DNA of 64,000 bases from Candidatus Nitrososphaera gargensis Ga9.2. Its GTDB lineage: Archaea > Thermoproteota > Nitrososphaeria > Nitrososphaerales > Nitrososphaeraceae. The notes under the pieces were generated by a model, which searched no databases, had not been told where the DNA came from, and saw nothing but the letters and a program-made list of their open reading frames with translations. This document shows positions 32,951 to 40,761 of this stretch, in pieces (position 1 is the first letter of the stretch; each line of letters begins with the position of its first letter). The translations under genes and the position numbers were made by a program. The stretch lies in assembly GCF_000303155.1 (NCBI RefSeq), contig NC_018719.1:2356001-2420000 (forward strand). The letters run 5' to 3'.

Positions 32951-33493
32951 AGAATGATCGATGACTCTTACCATGTGCTTGACATCAAACACCATCACTT
33001 CTTTTGGCAGGTTGATTGCAAGCACCCGCTCTTCCGGCGGGTTGTAGCGCAGAACGTGCACCAGCGCCCCTGACTTGCCAAACTTTCTGCCCGTCCGCTT
33101 TTCGATCACTATCTCTGGGTTGAACAGCGCGTCGAACGCGAAAAAGTAGGTCCCGCCCCACACATTTACAGAGTATTCCACCCTGTAGTAGGGAACAGAC
33201 ATCCTTGGAAACATCAGCGCGCTTGCTGCATGCAGATTTTCGCCCTCATCGTACATCCTGCCTCCGTGGAAGCTGTCGACAAACGGCACTTTTGCATAGA
33301 CGGTGGAATTGGCAGACTTTCTCGTGCATATCGTTTCATAACGCTTGAATTCGGAATCCGGCATGGTGGCCGGCCCGTACCTTGCGTCGTCATGGAGCGT
33401 TATCTTGCGGTTGACAAGAAACTTTTCCTTCGACTCTAGCAGGCGCCGGATGTTTTCAACAAACTGGTGCTCGTTGCATTCGTACAGCGGCAT
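32939..33493 (-). CDS. Hypothetical protein, 184 aa
   Basis: Not recognised. A mixed alpha/beta protein starting MPLYECNEHQFVENIRRLLE. Later segments include ARYGPATMPDSEFKRYETIC, YAKVPFVDSFHGGRMYDEGE, EYSVNVWGGTYFFAFDALFN and ERVLAINLPKEVMVFDVKHM. No export signal or metal-site pattern. An in-frame TTG at 33514 would overlap the upstream gene, so ATG 33493 is used. It forms a two-gene reverse unit with the 89-aa gene. Confidence 0.6.
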   Translation of the reverse strand: MPLYECNEHQFVENIRRLLESKEKFLVNRKITLHDDARYGPATMPDSEFKRYETICTRKSANSTVYAKVPFVDSFHGGRMYDEGENLHAASALMFPRMSVPYYRVEYSVNVWGGTYFFAFDALFNPEIVIEKRTGRKFGKSGALVHVLRYNPPEERVLAINLPKEVMVFDVKHMVRVIDHSSNF

Positions 33494-33500
33494 ATACTTA

Positions 33501-33770
33501 CTAACCACCAACACCCTTGACTACCTGGGAGATCGTCATCTTTGAACCACAGATGGTAATGATCGGGTCCTTTGGGTAGGCGTCGCCGATCTCTTCAGAG
33601 ACGCTTATCGTCTCGTCGCCCTTGACGTACAGCATCTTGTTCCAGAACTTGCCGTCAGCAACAATCGTGACGGTGTCATCAAGCAGGAACCCGATTTCAG
33701 AAAGGCTGGCCTGCACCCTCTCCAGTGGCACAAGTACAGAAATCGACTTTAGTTTCTGTTCGCCTTTCAT
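33501..33770 (-). CDS. Hypothetical protein, 89 aa
   Basis: A small beta-rich protein starting MKGEQKLKSISVLVPLERVQ, with SLSEIGFLLDDTVTIVADGK and a Gly-rich end (VVKGVGG). No recognised domain. It ends eight bases from the start of the 184-aa gene, so the two are probably co-transcribed. Confidence 0.55.
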   Translation of the reverse strand: MKGEQKLKSISVLVPLERVQASLSEIGFLLDDTVTIVADGKFWNKMLYVKGDETISVSEEIGDAYPKDPIITICGSKMTISQVVKGVGG

Positions 33771-33817
33771 ATGTCATCGTTTTATTCACGTTTCAGGTAT
33801 AAAAATCGGTCGCAACG

Positions 33818-34257
33818 CTAACTGAAGCATGTTTCCGTTTGCAGAAAGGAGATGACGTTATCGTCGTTGCGTTCTACTATCCATTTATCATTGGTATTAT
33901 AACAACCTACAAACATTTCTTCCGGTATACCCTCAGGGACTTATAATATCCGCAGTTATATGTAAGGATAGTATTCTGTGCCGATTCTGTTAAGCATGAC
34001 TTCAAGATAATCCTGCCTATAGTCCACTACCAGCCTGCCGCTTCTATCGGTATGGGCATCTGCATCAGGATATTTTGCAAGAAAAGCCTTGACCTCTGGC
34101 AGGTCTTCTGTGTTGTTGGTCAACACCTAGTCAGGAAGTTCCTCGTACGAAGGATGCGGTTTTCGCGGGCATTGACCGCTATAACCATCCCTACTACAAG
34201 GACAGCTATTGCCAGACCAAGGAATGCCAGCCAGACCTTTGATACATTATGTAACAT
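33818..34257 (-). pseudogene. Membrane-anchored protein of unknown family, frameshifted
   Basis: ATG 34257 opens with MLHNVSKVWLAFLGLAIAVL and a full membrane span, then RENRILRTRNFLT. A one-base shift near 34130 continues VLTNNTEDLPEVKAFLAKYP, DADAHTDRSGRLVVDYRQDY and LEVMLNRIGTEYYPYI to a stop near 33957. Another frame continues VPEGIPEEMFVGCYNTNDKW and DDNVISFLQTETCFS to TAG 33818-33820. The pieces look like one extracytoplasmic protein of about 145 residues, now broken twice. Family unknown. Confidence 0.6.
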
Positions 34258-34404
34258 AGACCGACCAGCATTATTATCATATTGTTTTACAACGCTTGAA
34301 AAATTTGGAATTTTTGTACAAGTAAAAAGCAAAAGGACCCGCTCCTTCTGTCTTAACATTCATTAGCAATTCTTGGCAATATTTGCTGTGGGGTACAACA
34401 AATA

Positions 34405-36600
34405 ATGAGCCCGCATGGCACAGTTTCGCTCAAGGTACTGGAATCGTATACCAGAGACGTGGGCAGGGGGATCGCCAGAATCGACTATGACACCATGGAC
34501 TCGCTTGGCGTCAGGACAGGTGACATCATTGAGATCAAGGGCAAACGCAGGACGGTGGCAAAGATCCTTCCGCTTTACCCATCGGACGAGCAAAAAGGCA
34601 TCATCAGGATTGATGGCCTTGTCAGGAACAACGCAGGCACTGCGATAGGCGACAATGTAACCGTGAAAAAGGCAAAGACAATCCAAGCTGAAAGAGTTAC
34701 TGCGGCCCCTCTCGAGCCGATCCCGCCGATCGACGAGAGGTATCTTACCGACGCGCTCGAAGGCACTTCTGTCGTAAAGGGCGACAATGTCATGATTCCC
34801 TACTTTGGAGGAAGGCTGACGTTTGAAATTGGCAGCATAACTCCTGCTATTGGTCCAGAAAATGCTGCTATTGTTACGCAAAAAACCAAATTCTCGATAG
34901 TAGAGAGAACCCAAGCAGCCAGAGGCCTTCCCCAGGTAACATACGAAGACATTGGCGGCCTAAAGGAAGAGATTCAAAAAGTCAGAGAAATGATAGAGCT
35001 TCCGCTGCGCCATCCAGAGATATTTGAAAAACTGGGAATTGAAGCTCCAAAAGGCGTACTGCTGTACGGTCCCCCAGGCACTGGCAAGACATTATTGGCA
35101 AAAGCAGTAGCTAACGAGAGCAATGCTCACTTTATCAGCATATCTGGACCAGAAATAATGAGCAAGTTTTACGGAGAATCGGAAGCTAGGCTCAGAGAGA
35201 TATTCAAAGAAGCGCGTGATAGGGCTCCAACTATAATGTTTATCGATGAGATCGACTCTATTGCTCCCAAGAGGGAAGAAGTAACAGGAGAAGTTGAAAG
35301 AAGGGTAGTTTCACAGCTTCTGTCATTGATGGATGGTTTGGAAGCAAGGGGCAAAGTCGTCGTCATCGCCGCCACAAACAGACCTAACGCGGTTGATCCT
35401 GCACTAAGGAGGCCGGGCAGGTTCGACAGAGAGATCGAGATCAAGGTACCTGATAAATTCGGGCGCCTTGAAATATTGCAAATCCACACGAGGAACATGC
35501 CTCTAGAATCTGATGTCAACCTGCCAAAGATATCATCAGTCACCCACGGTTTTGTGGGGGCCGATCTGGAGTACCTTTGCAAAGAGGCCGCAATGAAGTG
35601 CCTGAGAAGGGTGCTGCCAGACCTTGATCTGGAGCGGGAAAAGATTCCCCCAGAAGACCTTGAAAAGCTGATCATAACTCAGGGCGACTTTGAAGGCGCG
35701 ATAAAGGACGTGATGCCGTCTGCGATGAGAGAGGTCTTCTTGGAGTCCCCCGATGTGAGCTGGAGCGACATTGGCGGCCTTGAACAGGTCAAGCGCGAGC
35801 TGCAGGAAGCGGTGGAATGGCCCATGAAGTACCCGGAGCTTTATGCAAAGATAGGACACACGGTTCCAAAAGGGATTCTTATCCACGGGCCGTCAGGAAC
35901 AGGCAAGACGCTACTCGCAAAAGCTGTTGCCACAGAGTCAGAGGCCAACTTTATCAGCATCAAAGGGCCGGAACTCTTGTCAAAATGGGTCGGAGAGTCA
36001 GAGCGCGGCATCAGAGAGGTGTTCAAGAGGGCAAGGCAGGCTTCCCCATGTGTGATATTCTTTGACGAAATAGATGCCATAGCTCCCATACGTGGAGGTA
36101 TGATGGGAGAAGGAGGAAGCACCAGCGGAATATCGGACAAGGTCGTATCGCAAATCCTGACTGAAATGGACGGTATATCTTCCCTTCACGGCGTGGTCGT
36201 CCTGGCGGCTACAAACAGGCCGGATATGGTTGACCCGGCGCTCCTGCGCCCCGGCAGGTTTGACAGAATAGTGTTCGTGCCAAACCCGGACAGGGAGACA
36301 AGAAGGAAGATACTCCAGATCCATTCAGAAGGCAAGCCCTTGGCCGAAAACGTCGACCTTGACAGGATTGCTGACATCACCGATGGGTTCAGTGGCGCCG
36401 ACATTGCCGCGGTGGCCAACGCTGCTGTGTCGCTTGTGCTGCACGAGTACCTTGCAAAGTACCCGACGCCAGAAGAAGCTGGAAAGCACGCGTCAGAAGC
36501 TGACGTGACTATGCGCCACTTTGAGGAGGCAGTGAAGAAGATAAGGACACAGAAGGAAATGAAGCCGGAAGAAAAGACCTCGCTGTCACTCTACACGTAG
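34405..36600 (+). CDS. CDC48/VCP-type AAA+ ATPase, copy 1
   Basis: A 731-residue unfoldase/segregase. The N-domain (residues 1-180) includes [21 protein letters not shown]1 carries [20 protein letters not shown], the Walker [13 protein letters not shown] and the arginine fingers [13 protein letters not shown]2 has [32 protein letters not shown] and [12 protein letters not shown]. All catalytic residues are present in both rings. The partner gene at 54731-56896 is inverted and about 20 kb away. Two stretches in D1 (34933-35207 and 35257-35351) are base-for-base identical between the copies although flanking DNA differs. The C-terminus ([12 protein letters not shown]) differs between copies. 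Confidence 0.97.
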   Translation: MSPHGTVSLKVLESYTRDVGRGIARIDYDTMDSLGVRTGDIIEIKGKRRTVAKILPLYPSDEQKGIIRIDGLVRNNAGTAIGDNVTVKKAKTIQAERVTAAPLEPIPPIDERYLTDALEGTSVVKGDNVMIPYFGGRLTFEIGSITPAIGPENAAIVTQKTKFSIVERTQAARGLPQVTYEDIGGLKEEIQKVREMIELPLRHPEIFEKLGIEAPKGVLLYGPPGTGKTLLAKAVANESNAHFISISGPEIMSKFYGESEARLREIFKEARDRAPTIMFIDEIDSIAPKREEVTGEVERRVVSQLLSLMDGLEARGKVVVIAATNRPNAVDPALRRPGRFDREIEIKVPDKFGRLEILQIHTRNMPLESDVNLPKISSVTHGFVGADLEYLCKEAAMKCLRRVLPDLDLEREKIPPEDLEKLIITQGDFEGAIKDVMPSAMREVFLESPDVSWSDIGGLEQVKRELQEAVEWPMKYPELYAKIGHTVPKGILIHGPSGTGKTLLAKAVATESEANFISIKGPELLSKWVGESERGIREVFKRARQASPCVIFFDEIDAIAPIRGGMMGEGGSTSGISDKVVSQILTEMDGISSLHGVVVLAATNRPDMVDPALLRPGRFDRIVFVPNPDRETRRKILQIHSEGKPLAENVDLDRIADITDGFSGADIAAVANAAVSLVLHEYLAKYPTPEEAGKHASEADVTMRHFEEAVKKIRTQKEMKPEEKTSLSLYT
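34933..35207 (+). repeat. 275-bp tract identical to 56106-56380 (inverted copy in CDC48 copy 2)
   Basis: Every base from CAGGTAACATACG to AGAGATATTCAA matches the reverse complement of 56106-56380, including third codon positions, while sequence on both sides differs. This is the D1 Walker A region. The pattern points to recent gene conversion. Confidence 0.9.
35257..35351 (+). repeat. 95-bp tract identical to 55962-56056 (inverted copy in CDC48 copy 2)
   Basis: A second uninterrupted identity, TCTATTGCTCCCAAG to GAAGCAAGGGG, follows a 49-base diverged gap. It covers the region after Walker B of D1. Confidence 0.9.
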
Positions 36601-37000
36601 GAAATACAGAAACTATTCCGATGTATCTGCCTTTTTGCGGATAGTAACTGATCCGCGGAGCAGCAACTGACGGCGCACGACATACCATGCTGCAAATGCG
36701 ATGCCAAGCGTCCACAGGAAGGAGAAATAGGGATCCCCTTTATTGTTGCTGTTTCTTTCGTATCGTGGCTGGCGTCAAGTTTCAACACTGAATGTTTTAT
36801 CGTAGACTATGAACCAGACTACCAGCCGCCACCCGACGCCCGCTCGGGCGGTTGCGACACGGTCTTTACCAAGGCTCTCAGGACACTGACAGGAAACATG
36901 TACAGAGAGCCGTTCTACGATGCAATTTATGATCCCATGGCAGTACTGAGTCAATCCCATTGAGCGCTACCTACTACCCCCGTCAACGAAGAAGCTATGC
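36601..37000. other. Interval without a supported gene
   Basis: Two open frames overlap here. On the reverse strand a frame ending at TAG 36613-36615 encodes a hydrophobic helix (PYFSFLWTLGIAFAAWYVV) with a basic tail, but it lacks any standard start codon. On the forward strand a frame ending TGA near 36961 encodes TECFIVDYEPDYQPPPDARS and TLTGNMYREPFYDAIYDP, also without a standard start. Either may be a gene remnant; neither is supported as a working gene. Confidence 0.35.
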
Positions 37001-37615
37001 CTATGCATAGGCGCAATCCGACCTTGGCATGTTCTTGTAGTGCGAGAGTACCTCGTCTATCGCTGAAACTATTGCCTTGAACCTTTTCAGCTCTGCCATA
37101 TTGTGGTTGAGTTCATAATTCTGGCGAAACTCTACCTTGTTGGTTTCACCATTTGAAGTGATTTGCAGCTCTGTCTTGTCTTCTGGAGCGATTAACCTGC
37201 ACGGGATGATGGCTAAAGGCGGACACTCTTCGGTTAGGTCATTCAGAGAAAAGAAATCGTTCTCTTCAATTGCCTTTCAGATAAACTCCAGCTCTTGCTG
37301 CGAAAGGGCAAGGGTTGCATGCTGGGTCGGCATTATCGAATAGCAGTTCTTGACGGTGAACAGTCCGACAGCGGTATCGTCCACCGTAAGTGTATAGTCA
37401 AGCCCAATACCATAAGAGTACGTAATCTTGAAGTTGTCAGGCACTACTTGGCCGTTGTTGTCGTCATCGCCATCTGATAATATCTGCACACCGTTGGATA
37501 TGCCATTATCGCTGATGGCTACAATGTTATTTCCAAAGGTGGCAAATAATATCATGAACGCAATCCCGGCTGCAAGACCGGCTATGACGAGTGTAATAAT
37601 ACTACTGCCAGCCAT
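37001..37615 (-). pseudogene. Membrane-anchored extracytoplasmic protein with an in-frame TGA
   Basis: From ATG 37615 the product has a membrane span (SSIITLVIAGLAAGIAFMIL) and ITYSYGIGLDYTLTVDDTAV, with a layout like the DUF6438-type remnant at 19801. The frame is interrupted only by TGA at 37277-37279, after QQELEFI, and then runs on in the same frame for 91 more codons (KAIEENDFFSLNDLTEECPP, LQITSNGETNKVEFRQNYEL, SAIDEVLSHYKNMPRSDCAY) to TAG 37001-37003. A single nonsense change explains this. Full length would be 204 residues. Confidence 0.65.
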
Positions 37616-37705
37616 AGGCGTTGACGATAATGTGTTGTATGTGCCTCTCCTTGTAATGAGTTTTTATCCAAACGCATATGTTGCCGAGCAGATATCGCCT
37701 CGGAT

Positions 37706-37843
37706 TCACAACTTTAGTAGCTCTTTAGTCTTCTCGGAGCCATACCTGTCCGAGTTGGCCAGGGCGTCCATGCCTATGCGAGAACCTGCTTTGACCTTTT
37801 GCAGCTGGGCATCAATAACATAGTCAAGGTCTTCTTTGACCAT
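37706..37843 (-). CDS. Hypothetical small protein, 45 aa
   Basis: The frame ATG 37843 to TGA 37706 encodes MVKEDLDYVIDAQLQKVKAG, SRIGMDALANSDRYGSEKTK and ELLKL: an amphipathic, highly charged helical peptide. It looks coding by composition but has no recognisable family and is short. Confidence 0.4.
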   Translation of the reverse strand: MVKEDLDYVIDAQLQKVKAGSRIGMDALANSDRYGSEKTKELLKL

Positions 37844-37995
37844 CGGAACTGGGAGAGGATGCCGATAGAATTAAGCTATATGGTGCATTTTACCGGTCAT
37901 GTTTTGTTGCATGCAATTACATTCTTGCATAGCCCAAAAGTGCCGTAGAATATTCAAACGCTGTACAACATGGCGAAAACCCAAGAATAATAGAA

Positions 37996-38202
37996 TCAGG
38001 TTTGCTCTGGAGTTTCTCCCTTTCCCTTCTCCTCAGTCCGAGATTGCACCCTCTCCTCCATGGCAGGTGTACTGCCTTTTGGTGTCGCTTCCTTTGTGGT
38101 AATGGTAGCATGAGTCTTTCTGCTATGACGTTCAAGCTCGTCTCTGGTATCAAAAGGTATATCGCATATGGGGCAGCTGATCGTCTCTGTTGTATCTACC
38201 AC
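37996..38202 (-). CDS. Mini C2H2 zinc-finger protein, 68 aa
   Basis: Residues 10-31 are a classical finger: CPICDIPFDTRDELERHSRK followed by TH (C-x2-C-x12-H-x4-H). A Lys/Glu/Thr-rich disordered tail follows (ITTKEATPKGSTPAMEERVQ). It probably binds nucleic acid. It is in tandem with another single-finger gene at 38267-38398. Confidence 0.7.
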   Translation of the reverse strand: MVDTTETISCPICDIPFDTRDELERHSRKTHATITTKEATPKGSTPAMEERVQSRTEEKGKGETPEQT

Positions 38203-38266
38203 GGGTACGCTTGGTACTCTATAGTATTTAGAAGTACAATTGTCGCGAAGAGGCTTTTTTCCTCTG

Positions 38267-38398
38267 CTATCTTGTTGTCAGTTCCCCGCCTGCGACAGCG
38301 TGGTCGCTCACCTTGTGTGCATTCAGTTGGCTATCAGAGCTGAAACTCATCCCGCATAGGTCACACCTGAAGCCATTTTCCTGCTGCCTTTCTGGCAT
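38267..38398 (-). CDS. Mini C2H2 zinc-finger protein, 43 aa
   Basis: ATG 38398 to TAG 38267 encodes MPERQQENGFRCDLCGMSFS then SDSQLNAHKVSDHAVAGGE, one finger with C-x2-C-x12-H-x4-H spacing. There is nothing beyond the finger but short tails. Translation start and spacing are clean. Confidence 0.62.
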   Translation of the reverse strand: MPERQQENGFRCDLCGMSFSSDSQLNAHKVSDHAVAGGELTTR

Positions 38399-38512
38399 GG
38401 AGACTGTGGGACAATATTGGATTTATGGCTGCCCCCATCTTATGACAGTCATGGCTCGTCGTTTAGAATGATACGTTGAAATTTCATGCTGCTATATCTA
38501 TGTTGTATAATA

Positions 38513-38959
38513 ATGGCAAGAGGCAGGTTCGCTTCTAAGAAGGTAATAGATTTTGCCGAGAAGGATTTTGTCACTCTGGACGAGAACACGCTGATTGCGG
38601 AAGCTGCAAAGGCAATGTATGAAAGAGATGTTTGCAGCATCATAGTCACCCGCAATGACCGCGCGTCAAATACCCGGCGCGCCGTGGGGATCATTACTGC
38701 GAGGGACATGCTCCACCGCGTAATTGCCCTGAACAAGAGCCCATTCAAGACAGTCCTAAGCAGGATAATGAGCACGCCGCTTGTGACAATCGACAGGGAC
38801 TCATCCATAGAGGACGCGATCTCGCTCATGAGGAGCAAAAAGATTACGCGGCTCCCGGTGATAAACGAGGCTGGCGACTTGCTGGCGGTAGCGTCGCTGA
38901 AGTCGCTTGTTAGGATTGCGCCAAGCCAGAAAGAAGCCCAAGACGCAATTGGTGTCTGA
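38513..38959 (+). CDS. Two-CBS-domain protein
   Basis: From ATG 38513 (MARGRFASKKVIDFAEKDFV) a 148-residue protein forms one CBS pair (Bateman module), a fold that senses adenine nucleotides. CBS1 has TLDENTLIAEAAKAMYERDV and GIITARDMLHRVI; CBS2 has TIDRDSSIEDAISLMRSKKI, TRLPVINEAGDLLAVASLK. There is no attached effector domain, so it probably works by binding a partner. It differs from the four-CBS protein at 39563. Confidence 0.88.
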   Translation: MARGRFASKKVIDFAEKDFVTLDENTLIAEAAKAMYERDVCSIIVTRNDRASNTRRAVGIITARDMLHRVIALNKSPFKTVLSRIMSTPLVTIDRDSSIEDAISLMRSKKITRLPVINEAGDLLAVASLKSLVRIAPSQKEAQDAIGV

Positions 38960-39005
38960 TTTTGAAATCATTAACTCCTATTTAGGGCAGTTATTGTTAT
39001 CAGCC

Positions 39006-39128
39006 ATGCCAGAATACGCCTGCGATGAGTGCAGATCTGCTTTCGCTACTATGGAAGCGCTCGCCGCACACTACAAGCGCGATCACCCCGAGGTGGCGAA
39101 AAAGTATCTGAAGGACACTTCATGCTGA
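39006..39128 (+). CDS. Mini C2H2 zinc-finger protein, 40 aa
   Basis: MPEYACDECRSAFATMEALA then AHYKRDHPEVAKKYLKDTSC: a single finger (C-x2-C-x12-H-x4-H) and a short basic tail. ATG 39006 lies 46 bases after the CBS gene on the same strand, and the two may share a transcript. Confidence 0.65.
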   Translation: MPEYACDECRSAFATMEALAAHYKRDHPEVAKKYLKDTSC

Positions 39129-39136
39129 GTCGTTAT

Positions 39137-39312
39137 TTATGGTGGCGTTCTATCGACGTTGCAGCTAATGATGTCAGAAGCGTCTATCACTTTTCCCTTG
39201 TAGTGACCGCCTACGCCATCTTCGATCCTGAATTTTCCTCTGCCCTTATGAGCTATTCTGGCCCTGACCTCCTGCCCGTTGACGTCTACTTCACATCAAG
39301 AGGAATGGTCAT
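39137..39312 (-). pseudogene. Small basic protein, probably frameshifted
   Basis: The frame ending TAA 39137 encodes EVDVNGQEVRARIAHKGRGK, FRIEDGVGGHYKGKVIDASD and IISCNVDRTPP, a plausible beta-rich protein, but it has no start before an in-frame TGA. ATG 39312 opens MTIPLDVK in a second frame, which would fit as its N-terminus after a one-base correction near 39285. Confidence 0.4.
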
Positions 39313-39437
39313 CTATCATTGATTATCTGGATGCACTTTATAGTACTTAATACTGCCAAGGCGCCATCGGTCGGCAGCATTATTGCCAAGATAATTAATT
39401 AACGTATAATAGTAGGAACTCGAACAAAAGTGGCAGC

Positions 39438-39548
39438 GCGGATGTGGCAGAGTGGTCTTCTCCTTTGCAAAGGAGGACACAATAATGCGTCGGCCTTGAG
39501 AGCCGATTCGCCCTCGGGCGATCAGGAGTTCGAATCTCCTCATCCGCG
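39438..39548 (+). tRNA. tRNA-Ser (UGA) with an apparent D-loop intron
   Basis: Acceptor GCGGATG pairs with CATCCGC, and discriminator G73 is the serine identity base. Anticodon stem TCGGC/GCCGA encloses CTTGAGA, giving TGA at 39497-39499. A long variable arm (TCGCCC/GGGCGA) and T-arm AGGAG/CTCCT mark a class II tRNA. The D stem GCA (39447-39449)/TGC (39486-39488) is intact, but its loop holds about 25 extra bases (roughly 39458-39482) with the perfect hairpin CTCCTTTGCAAAGGAG. Removing them leaves the standard loop GAGTGGTCTAA and an 86-nt tRNA. Splice sites are inferred. Confidence 0.9.
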
Positions 39549-39562
39549 CCTTTTTACATTTT

Positions 39563-40660
39563 TTACATTCTTCTTGCTGACTCGCGGTGTTGCTTGTACT
39601 TTACCCGCTGGCTATGCTCCGACTTGATCCTCCTATCGAGCCGAGCAATGAGCTCTTTCGATGCGCTCAGTGGGTCATAGCCCACAGCCTTGGCGTCTAT
39701 CACACCCCTTGACGTGATAAGCCGCGTCCGAAGCGAGTACTTGCGGGTCTTGTGCTTGTCCGCATAGACCACCACTGATCGCACGTCGCCCAGCTTACCC
39801 TGGATCTTTTTCAAAAAGCGGGCCAGCTGCTCCTGTATCTCTGTGCGATCCTGCCCGTCTTCAAGGTGCGCCATGTGTATCATAGGCTCGCTGGTCTTCT
39901 TTGGCAGCACGAGCTCAAGTGCATCCTTGGGCGTGACTATGCCCATCGGCCTGCCGTCGCCAGCTACAACCACTTCCTCATTGCGCTTGAAGTGGTCTGC
40001 AAGGGAGTTGAGCTTGGTGCCCGGCTCTACTGAGACGGTCCTCCTCATGATGTCCCTTACCTTGACATCCTTTATTGCCGCGGTTCCGCCAGATATCGCC
40101 GCAGACTTGCTCGTGCGCTCCCTCGGGGTGGCGATTATCCTAGCCACGTCGATTATGCTGAGCATCCCGCGCAGCACTCCCTTTGTGTTTATCACGGGCA
40201 ACCGAGAGATGTTGTACCTCCTCATTTTCGAGACTGCGTCGGCAAGCGAGGTTTCTTCTTCAATGACTATGGCGCCGGACATGACCTCGTCGACGATGGC
40301 GTGCCCAAAGTCTGCAGTAGACACAAGGTCGGTCTCGCTCACGATGCCAACAAGCCTGCCATTTTCCACGACAGGCAGGGCGCGGTTCCCGCTCCCTATG
40401 ACAAGTTGCGCCGCCTTTTCAACGTCCTGATTAGGGCCAACCATCGACGTGTTGACAATATAGCTCTTCACCTTCGAAGAAGGCTGCGCGCTAGAGTTGA
40501 GAAGCTGCTTTGCAAATATCATGCCAAGGTACTTGCCGTCATCATCAACCACTGGTATCTGGTTTATCGACTTGTCGGCCATCATGTTGAGCGCCCTTGC
40601 GACCGTGTCTTCAGAACTGAGCTTAAAAACATCTGTCACCATTATTTCTGATACTTTCAT
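39563..40660 (-). CDS. Four-CBS-domain protein fused to a hibernation-factor-like domain
   Basis: A 365-residue cytosolic protein. Four CBS repeats occupy about residues 1-255 (SEIMVTDVFKLSSEDTVARA; GPNQDVEKAAQLVIGSGNRA; DEVMSGAIVIEEETSLADAV; RDIMRRTVSVEPGTKLNSLA). The C-terminal 100 residues (QEQLARFLKKIQGKLGDVRS, VVVYADKHKTRKYSLRTRLI, GYDPLSASKELIARLDRRIK) have the beta-alpha-beta-beta-beta-alpha order of HPF/RaiA ribosome hibernation factors. The fusion suggests that nucleotide level, sensed by the CBS module, controls ribosome binding; this is inference. It ends 15 bases from tRNA-Ser. Confidence 0.82.
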   Translation of the reverse strand: MKVSEIMVTDVFKLSSEDTVARALNMMADKSINQIPVVDDDGKYLGMIFAKQLLNSSAQPSSKVKSYIVNTSMVGPNQDVEKAAQLVIGSGNRALPVVENGRLVGIVSETDLVSTADFGHAIVDEVMSGAIVIEEETSLADAVSKMRRYNISRLPVINTKGVLRGMLSIIDVARIIATPRERTSKSAAISGGTAAIKDVKVRDIMRRTVSVEPGTKLNSLADHFKRNEEVVVAGDGRPMGIVTPKDALELVLPKKTSEPMIHMAHLEDGQDRTEIQEQLARFLKKIQGKLGDVRSVVVYADKHKTRKYSLRTRLITSRGVIDAKAVGYDPLSASKELIARLDRRIKSEHSQRVKYKQHRESARRM

Positions 40661-40761
40661 GCCCTAATAGGAAGATCTCGACCTTACTATTTTAACCGTT
40701 CACTTTTTGCTGCTGGCAGCAATAGGTTAAGTTATAATGCGTCTTTTGCTTCAGGCTATCC

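Noticed and set aside
37277-37279. TGA as a selenocysteine codon
   Set aside because: No redox motif surrounds it, no SECIS-like element was recognised, and thaumarchaea are not known to use selenocysteine; a nonsense mutation is simpler.
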